Source: Christensenella sp. UBA941
GTDB lineage: Bacteria > Bacillota > Clostridia > Christensenellales > UBA941
NCBI GenBank assembly: GCA_002293365.1
Contig: DBDD01000269.1
Coordinates: 1 to 6,342, forward strand
Direction: 5' to 3'
DNA: 6,342 nucleotides
Part shown: piece by piece, positions 6,206 to 6,342 of the stretch
Layout: every line of letters starts with the position of its first letter
How positions within the stretch are numbered: position 1 is the stretch's first letter
Translations under genes and position numbers: made by a program
The notes under the pieces: generated by a model
Seen by the model: only the letters and a program-made list of their open reading frames with translations
The model's database searches: none
Told to the model about the DNA's origin: nothing

Positions 6206-6342
6206 ATGGCTAGGACCGCGCGGCGTCTGACGGCGCTCCTGATATCCTGCTCGCTGTCTTTCTTCCTGTGCGTTCCCGCCTTTGCCGCCGAAGAGGACGT
6301 TATCGGATTGCCGGCGGAGCCGGATACGGGGCCGAATGCGGA
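6206..6342 (+). CDS. Exported protein with Sec signal peptide, cut by window edge
   Basis: The first 45 codons of a gene running off the right edge. GGAGGG at 6194-6199 lies 6 nt before the ATG, and the regulator's stop is only 2 nt upstream, so the pair likely forms an operon. The protein begins with a textbook signal peptide: basic MARTARR, a hydrophobic core from about residue 8 to 25, and an AFA-A signal peptidase I site at about 27-29. The mature start is acidic and Pro/Gly-rich (AEEDVIGLPAEPDTG), as in many surface or wall-associated proteins. It has no lipobox Cys at the cleavage point. The function cannot be assigned from this fragment; a wall-anchored substrate of the nearby sortase is one possibility. 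Confidence 0.85.
   Translation, partial: MARTARRLTALLISCSLSFFLCVPAFAAEEDVIGLPAEPDTGPNA

Overview
The window looks like chromosome from a moderately GC-rich Bacillota, most likely an uncultured Clostridia-type bacterium. The reasons are a TRAP (MtrB) tryptophan-sensing RNA-binding protein, which is largely confined to Bacillota, a Bacillus-like ATP-dependent phosphofructokinase, a class B sortase, purine-rich Shine-Dalgarno sites, TTG start codons and TGATG gene overlaps. The assignment is inferred from gene content and not from a phylogeny.

Layout, left to right. (1) Bases 1-1115, minus strand: most of a GPH-family (MelB-like) sodium/proton-sugar symporter, cut by the left edge. (2) Bases 1116-1309: a divergent promoter region with an extended -10 element facing each way. 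(3) Bases 1310-4097, plus strand: a tight four-gene operon, mtrB (TRAP), a small alpha/beta protein of unknown function, pfkA, and an RlmD/RumA-type 23S rRNA uracil methyltransferase. Two of the three junctions are TGATG stop/start overlaps, so translation is probably coupled. (4) Bases 4098-4347: an AT-rich gap between convergent genes, with two short open frames and no clear gene. (5) Bases 4348-5169, minus strand: a class B sortase. Its frame stays open upstream through a segment that looks like the end of an Ig-like surface-protein domain, apparently a truncated remnant. (6) Bases 5484-6203, plus strand: a LytTR-family response regulator behind an extended -10 promoter. (7) From 6206, plus strand: the start of a secreted protein with a clear signal peptide, cut by the right edge.

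How the genes fit together. The central operon joins a tryptophan-responsive RNA regulator to glycolysis (pfkA) and rRNA modification. It has neither the folE partner that sits beside mtrB in Bacillus nor any trp genes in view. The TRAP is collinear with B. subtilis TRAP over 75 residues, but the RNA-contacting Arg58 is His here. A 15-bp duplication covers its ribosome binding site and start codon and creates several GAG triplets. The right-hand part is a surface or envelope module: sortase, regulator and exported protein.
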